A DNA stretch of 64,000 nt from Lycium barbarum (taxonomy: Eukaryota > Streptophyta > Magnoliopsida > Solanales > Solanaceae): NCBI RefSeq assembly GCF_019175385.1, contig NC_083340.1, forward strand, positions 10,056,336 through 10,120,335. The letters run 5' to 3'. Below are positions 57,791 to 64,000 of the stretch, in pieces (positions within the stretch are counted from its first letter, which is position 1; the number at the start of each line of letters is the position of its first letter). The translations under genes and the position numbers were made by a program. The notes beneath the pieces are model-generated. The model saw only the letters and a program-made list of their open reading frames with translations. It made no database searches and had not been told where the DNA came from.

Positions 57791-60700
57791 TGTCACACCC
57801 CATTTTAACCGGAGTCAAAATTAAGGAGTATGACGTATTGGTGATTCCTATTTATTTTTTATTTTAAGGAGTCGCCACCTAATTAGTTTAATGGTGAATT
57901 AGGACACCTAGAGGTTAACTAAGGCAAAGTTAAAAACTAAACCTCAATTAATAGTCTGCTTAACCAATGTGATTCTAGGTAAGGGCTCTATATTATCCTA
58001 AAGGGAAGGGGTTAGGCATCCTTTAGAATCCGTTAACTTACGGTTATCCGACCAAACTTAGGTTAATTAATTAAAATGTAAATATAATGTTAAATTTTAA
58101 AACGGTTCGAAAATGTTTGCTAAAGTTTTAAAAGGAAAATAATATTAGTGAAAAATAAGATTTACAAAAAATTTAATATAAAAGAAAACTGGAAATGCCA
58201 TTTTAGAATAGGACTTATAAATATCGCTAAGACTTTAAATGAAGTAATAATGATATTATTTGAAATAATACTTGTAGAAAACATAATAGCGTGCGTAAAA
58301 GAAGATTCTGAAAAATTAAATGAGACTTGAAAATATGAAAAGATAATATTTACTAAGATTTATAGAAAATGTGATAAATTTGCATGAGATAAGACTTACA
58401 AGCATTGTGAAGATAAAAATGCCCTTTAAAGAAGACTTATAAATATGGTTAAACTTTTAAAAATGCTGTTTAACATAAGATTCGTATAAAATATGACAAT
58501 TCGCCAATTAATAATAGCTGTTGAGAAGAGATTTGATAATTTTGAATTTTGAATAAATCATATTATTTGATTATAACAATGTAAAAAAAATAGAATTTCA
58601 AAGGAAGTGGGTTTTCTTCATCATTTCTTATTAACTATGATAATTATGCTTAGCTAAAATATGCATGATTGATTCAAATTTGAAAGGTTATCTATAAAAG
58701 TATACTAATAATTGCGTACTAGTGACACTTTGAAACGTTTATGATAAAAATGTGATTCCCTTTACTTAAAATATATAATCATGTCATTTTGCAAATTTTA
58801 TTATTTCAAATAAGATAAAAGCATGAGAAGAAAGGCATAACTTATGGGATTAACTGTTAATCTTCCTTAAACTAAACTACCCACTATTAAAACTAAACCT
58901 ATTAATTCATTAGGACTTATCTAAATTAAGAAAACAAAACAAAGTAAAGGGTTAGTTGCATAATACAAATTAATATGCACAAAATAAAATAAAAGAGGTA
59001 AATAACTATCTAATGGGCCAGCCCAGTTTTTTTCTGGGAACTGCCCGCTATTGGGCCTTAGCCCAAAATTTCCATCTTTCCTTTCTTCGGGGTTTTTTTG
59101 CTGCGGATTGGGCTGATCAGGGAGCTGACTCGAGAGCTGAGTTATGTTGGGCTTTTAGCCCAACCAAATGCGGAGGAAAACGAGTCCCTCGGACTCGTAT
59201 ACGATGATTATGCATAAAACGAAAGAAAAGGATTAGTGTATAATCAATACATAAGGCCATATATAATATAAATTTCAAGCAAGTGAATCAACGTCTTGTA
59301 TATATACTATGTATATTTGACTAAACACCATGTATACATAATCGCACAGATTTCAACTCGCGTTTTGAAGTATTTTTTTTAAAAAAAAGCACTAAACATC
59401 CATGATCCTCTACTGGATTTTTATTTCATTACCCGACTTTCACATGTTTAACAACCAATAATCTTAAGAAAGATGGACAGCAAAGGCACAAATTGAGCAT
59501 GAGCGAATACATGTAATGACCAGGGCAATATCTTATCGATCTCTGCTTCTTTCTAAACTAATAAAGGCCTGTCCGTCGTTTGGTTATGCCTCAATGTCTT
59601 AAGGAATTTCCCCAAACTTCAACAGACAAGGGAGAGGAAAATATATACTTCAAACTAAATCGAAGCATGTAAGGTCACGCAAAGAATTTGGATCAGCATT
59701 CCTAGAAATAGTATACCTCGGTATACCTTGAATATACAAGTCCCATTATACCCGAAGGGCACCACGAGACTGTATACTTCAGGTATATCTGAGTATATCA
59801 TTCTATAATTGGACATAGAGCATTTAAAAGAACAATACAAACCAGTCAAACTCAAATTCAATTATCATACTATATTCTTATCTCTCAAAGCAATGCAAAG
59901 TTTGAGGAATAAAACAGGACACTGATAAGGTTTGGTGTTTATGATCAACAGAGATGTCCAAAGGGAGATGCAATGCTGCAGACAAACAGGCAGTTTGGTA
60001 ATAATGCCAAGTCAAACAGAGAGAGCTACATGATTCGAAAGGTATTTATTTTAGTATAAAAATAGGTTGATCAATTCTTTATAGAGGATGGACCAAAACT
60101 TGATCAGTATCCTTGGAAACTCAAATTAAAGCATTTTTAGACTAAAAGCAATCATAAAAATGTCGGAGCATTTTTTAAGGAAAAAAAACTAAAGAGAAAC
60201 TGAATATAGGTCCTAAGGGGTAATCATAGAGTATGCATATTACATTCAACAAATAAGGAACACTTTGCCAGCTTTATCAGGTCGTTTCTACATGTTTAAA
60301 AATACTAAAATTGTGCTCTTGATGTTTTAACCTTTCTGAAAAAAGGAACATAACCTATGAGTTGTATTGCTGCCATCAGTCCATCATATAATACAGAATG
60401 GCTGGATGCACTAATCTAATCAAAACTATACATTGATTTAACACCAACTAATTATGCTTGAACAAGCATGAGTACATACAGGTCAACCACCATACCAACA
60501 TCACTCATATTTTGGCTACCCGGGCATCATAGGGACATAAACTAAACAAACAAACGATAGTATCCAAACATGGTCTAAACTGAGCTAAGACACAATGAAG
60601 GCTGAACTAATGATCTGAACAGTAGTAAGTTGACACTATGTTGGCCTACAAATTCACTAACAGAGGATCAACTAATCTAACGGAGACAAACAAATGCCAT

Positions 60701-62525
60701 CAGTTATATCATATAACATCAACCTAATCAACTCTAACGAAACAACATGTGGATCGTAACATAATCAGAACAATAATTATTATACAGTGCGTGGTCCACA
60801 TAAGCAGATTAAGCCAAATAACTCCCAAGGCATTTTCAGCTAAAATCAACCATATTAACACCTAAACCATACTCAACTGAGAGCAGACAGAGCTAAGCTG
60901 CCATACATTTAAAGTAAAAATCCAGAACTAATCACGTGCTTCACCTAGTCATCTTATACTACCTGGTACCGTATGAAACTGACCAAATCATAAACGGAGC
61001 ATACTCGGGACAAATCAACTAGTTTAAACCACGCAATCATCAACAACCAACAACTCAACCCCAATAATTAAACCTAAAACAGACCCATTAAGACTAATTG
61101 TAATCTACCAACTGCCACCAAATATCAAACAAACAATCCGGCGATAGAAAACTACATAATTAATTAACCAGAGCAAAACTAAAGACCGAACATAAGAGAC
61201 GCATCAAGATTTACCTTTTTTGTGTGCAGCGAACTGAATGTGGGGTTTCCAATTTACCCTCGAACACTTCGAATTCTCCGGGTTAATATCCACTCGGATT
61301 CGAAGCAGCGAAAAAAAAAGAATGAAAAACATGTAATATTTTTTTTTAAAATCGATATTTGAATTGTATTGCGACTGCTAAAATTATTTTGTATGGATTT
61401 TTGGGTTTTTCTCAAAAACTCCTTCGAAAAGATTTCGTTCCTTTTATTTCGATCTGATTTTTCAGGAATCCTCAGGTTCCAGAACTCGTTTTGCAAGGCG
61501 ATTTTTGGAGGGGGGGGGGTGGTTTCTCCGTCTTCGAACCCCCGTTTCTAGGGGATTTCCACGGCTAAAACAACTTATCATTGGGGAACTTCATGAATCG
61601 AGACAGCCCTAGGTTCTTGGGGTTCTAAAAACCTGTCCCTAAACGATTCAACGCGCCACCATTTATAGGATTTTGGCTCTTTTGAGTTGAAGAAAAAAGG
61701 AGAGTGGAGCGGGGGGACAAGACGAAGGTGGGGAACAGAGGGAAGTGGGAGCGGGGCGTAGGCGGCGGTGGTGGGGAACAGGGACGAGTGGGGGGAGCGG
61801 AGAAGAGGGGAGAAGAGAGAGGGAAAGAGGGAGAGAGAAGGGAGCGGGAGAGGGAGGCGGCGGGGGTGTGAAAATGAAGGAAACCCTATAGGGTTTCCTT
61901 TGTTTAATGAAAACGGGTCGGGTCAAATGAGTACTGGGTCGGGTATGGTTTAAACAATGGGCTGGTTATTTTAAAATGTTGGGCTGACTGTTTTAAAATG
62001 TTGGGCCGGGGTATATTAAATTGGGCTGGTAAATTAAAATGATGTCAGGTGAATTAAAAATGTGGACTGGTTTTGTGCATTGGTCCGAAAATAGTATGAG
62101 TTGATTGGGCTACTACATTTAAATAAAAGACCTATTTAAATAACTTGTGTTAAAATATTACTTAATATAAAATATGCAATTATTAGTGCTCAGATAAAAA
62201 TGGCGTCGTAATAGCCATGCAATAGTATTTCGAAAATCCACAGTAAATAAACACTATTATTTAATTATGCAAAGATAAATGCGACGTGTTTGCGTAAGCT
62301 GGCAAAAATGCGCTGAAATGATAAAATGTGAGATATAATGATATTAATAATAAATAATAATAATAATAATAATAATCAGTATTGTAATAGGATAGTGAAA
62401 CGCCGGCATTGAATAAAGGCTAATAATTATAGTAAAATATAATATATATTTTTTAATTTTCCAAAAATGTTAGAAGCATAAATAGGTATTTCGGAGGAGA
62501 GGCGGGACAAAATTGGGTGTCAACA
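57791..62525 (-). repeat. 3' LTR of the right-hand Ogre-like element (4735 bp)
   Basis: On the minus strand it starts TGTTGACACCCAATTTTGTC and ends TTAAAATGGGGTGTGACA. It contains a TATAAAT box (61667-61661), a purine/pyrimidine-rich block (61680-61870), an (AAT)n tract (62345-62375), and the CGAGTCC/GGACTCG hairpin (59181-59197). Its length is close to that of the nested element's LTRs. Confidence 0.9.
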
Positions 62526-62542
62526 ACTTGTCCGTCTTTGCC
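62526..62542 (-). other. Polypurine tract of the right-hand element
   Basis: GGCAAAGACGGACAAGT on the minus strand directly precedes the LTR, one base different from the nested element's tract. Confidence 0.75.
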
Positions 62543-63097
62543 CGGTAATGATGAAAAGAGTTGTCGGGCAAAGACGTTGACTCAGTAGCCTATTTTGTCC
62601 CGGCTAAAGGAAACTTGAGAGGATTATGACCGAACTCCGGTCTCTGAGTTGCCTACATACCTCGGGTTGTACGAGAATCAGGTCAAGTGTAGTTCTAGGA
62701 CAACTTATGACACCTTACGAATTTCGATTGGCGCGAATCTTTGCAAAACATTGTCCCAGTGTCGAATTATGATGACACTGGGTTTGATAACAGAACTTGA
62801 GAATTCTTGAAAAAATTGAATTGTTGGAATGCAAGAAAATACTTGTAATTAGAGACGAGTGTTCGAGGTAGATCTTTGACCCGTGTCGGGAAGTCTGATT
62901 ATCCTTCCCGACAAATTGCCCCAGTTCGCTGCCGAAGAAATAGTTCCACGAGTTGATGTGTGATGCCAACTTCAATATTGTCGAAAGCCACCAGCTAAAA
63001 ACAATCGTTAGCAACAAAGAAATATATATGTAAATAAGACAGGGTTGGAGAAGTTTACACTTGTAACCCCTGTTTCTAAAGTTGAATCCACAACATA
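62543..63097 (-). other. Conserved 3' untranslated region of the right-hand element
   Basis: Corresponds to 29380-29797. It includes the cassette (62697-62648), the CCCAGTGTC/GACACTGGG hairpin (62755-62782) and the GGAACTATTTCTTCGGCAGC block (62949-62930). Confidence 0.8.
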
Positions 63098-63479
63098 CCC
63101 GCATTCGGAGGTGGGTGCCTGAACTGAAATATAAAATACCCGCATTCGGAGGTGGGTGCCTGAACTGAAATGTAAAATACCCGCATTCGGAGGTGGGTGC
63201 CTGAACTGAAATATAAAATACCCGCATTCGGAGGTGGGTGCCTTAACTGAAATATAAAATACCCACATTCGGAGGTGGGTGCCTGAACTGAAATATAAAA
63301 TACCCGCATTCGGAGGTGGGCGCCTGAACTGAAATATAAAATACCCGCATTCGGAGGTGGGTGCCCGCATTCGGAGGTGGGCGCCTGAACTGAAATATAA
63401 AATACCCGCATTCGGAGGTGGGCGCCTGAACTGAAATATAAAATACCCGCATTCGGAGGTGGGCGCCTGAACTGAAATG
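63098..63479 (-). repeat. Tandem array of 41-bp units, nine copies plus one short
   Basis: The unit reads CCCGCATTCGGAGGTGGGTG then CCTGAACTGAAATATAAAAT(A) on the plus strand. Starts at 63098, 63139, 63180, 63221, 63262, 63303 and 63344 keep a strict 41-bp period; a 21-bp short unit occurs at ~63365. Long open frames across it are repeat artefacts. Confidence 0.95.
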
Positions 63480-63960
63480 TAAATCCACGTCCACTTCCAC
63501 GATACAAAAATGTAAATCCACATCCACTTCCACGTCCGTATTTCACGGTACAAAAATGTAAATCCACATCCACTTCCACAGTGCAGAAAAATAAATCCAC
63601 GTCCACTTCCACTGTGCAAAAAATATAAATCCACGTCCGCATTTCACGGTACAAAAATGTAAATCCACATCCACTTCCACAGTGCAAAAATATAAATCCA
63701 CGTCCGTATTATACGGTACCAAAAATAAATCCACTTCCACTTTCGAAAAATAAATCCACATCCACTTTCCACGATGCAAGAAAAATAAATCCACCTCCAC
63801 TTTGAAAATAAATCCACTTCCACGTCCACAATGTTCAATATGGATCCATATTTCTTTCCACGATATAAATCTACTTCTACTTCCACGTCCGCATCCACAA
63901 TGTAAATGTAAATCCACGTCCACTTAAAAAAATAGTATTGTAGAAAGGTATCCACATTTA
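63480..63960 (-). repeat. Irregular minisatellite, AAATCCACNTCCACTTCCAC units
   Basis: Variants of AAATCCACGTCCACTTCCAC alternate with TGCAAAAATAT or GGTACAAAAATGT linkers, ~25-45 bp apart, running to the window's right edge. Confidence 0.85.
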
Positions 63961-64000
63961 TATCCACACCCGTGTCCCGTTTGTGAGGGAAGTTAAATCC

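Larger units (their letters stand above)
57791..64000 (-). mobile_element. Ogre-like LTR retrotransposon, 3' LTR and 3' untranslated region; continues past the window
   Basis: Its LTR (57791-62525) and the following region match the gag-only element at 16987-34575 in ends, purine tract, cassette and hairpin, but diverge in detail. Reading right to left, tandem arrays, the conserved untranslated region, the purine tract and the LTR follow in order. It inserted into the CACTA transposase; ATCGT (57786-57790) would be one copy of its target duplication. No coding sequence is present within the window, so whether it carries pol is unknown. Confidence 0.88.

Noticed and set aside
61663..61953. Proline-rich and Arg/Glu/Gly-rich frames on opposite strands
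   Set aside because: Both come from a purine-rich block in the right-hand LTR that corresponds to the CT-rich promoter block of the nested element.
63008..63967. Long minus-strand open frames rich in APTSECGYFIFQF or KWMWIYIF repeats
   Set aside because: They are by-products of the 41-bp array and the neighbouring minisatellite; different frames of the same repeats give the other frames.

Overview
This is a gene-poor, repeat-rich stretch of a flowering-plant nuclear genome, most probably from the nightshade family (Solanaceae). That placement is an inference. It rests on very long Ogre/Tat-type LTRs with a tRNA-Arg primer site, a tRNA-derived SINE of the nightshade type, abundant short TIR elements, and an ERF transcription factor that looks like group IXa. 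Only one intact host gene is convincing: an intronless AP2/ERF factor at 8928-9914 (+), with G-boxes and a TATA box in front of it and a MITE directly behind it.

Left flank (1-8.6 kb): AT-rich DNA with three MITE-type elements, two of them bounded by clear target-site duplications (TAA at 2276-2399; a 9-bp TTTTTGGTA at 2500-2952). No other gene is seen there.

Central nest (10.5-36 kb): three classes of transposon sit inside one another. A Helitron-like element (about 10468 to a hairpin plus CTAG end at 36063) is split by a Mutator-like element (MULE, 12265-35254, ~100-bp terminal inverted repeats, 9-bp target duplication AAAGTTATT). The MULE is split by a 17.6-kb LTR retrotransposon (16987-34575, 5-bp target duplication ATACT). 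The MULE holds a decayed MURA-type transposase on the plus strand and, convergent to it, a two-exon GRF zinc-finger gene with a C-terminal hydrophobic helix. The LTR element landed in exon 2 of that zinc-finger gene. The LTR element has two nearly identical ~4.76-kb LTRs, a primer-binding site, one open gag frame, and no protease, reverse transcriptase, RNase H or integrase. Where pol should be there are three successive tandem arrays (64 bp, 26-28 bp, 104 bp). It is therefore a young gag-only Ogre/Tat derivative that would need enzymes from another element.

Right part (36-64 kb): a second Helitron-like copy follows the first head to tail. Next come paired inverted MITEs, then a minus-strand copia-type element with 267-bp LTRs. 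Inside its internal region is a fragment of a gypsy element, and inside one of its LTRs is a complete solo Ogre-like LTR (42882-46666, ATGAC duplication). Further right are Helitron ends, a SINE, and half of a minus-strand CACTA element with palindromic subterminal repeats and two decayed genes. The CACTA element is cut at 57791 by the 3' LTR of another Ogre-like element, which runs off the window's right edge and carries completely different tandem arrays in the same position before its 3' LTR.

How it works together: the window mostly records layered insertions. The ERF gene is the only likely contributor to host function. The GRF zinc-finger gene of the MULE and the gag-only LTR element with its conserved RNA hairpins are the most interesting parts biologically. 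All calls come from reading the sequence by eye; no alignments or database searches were run.
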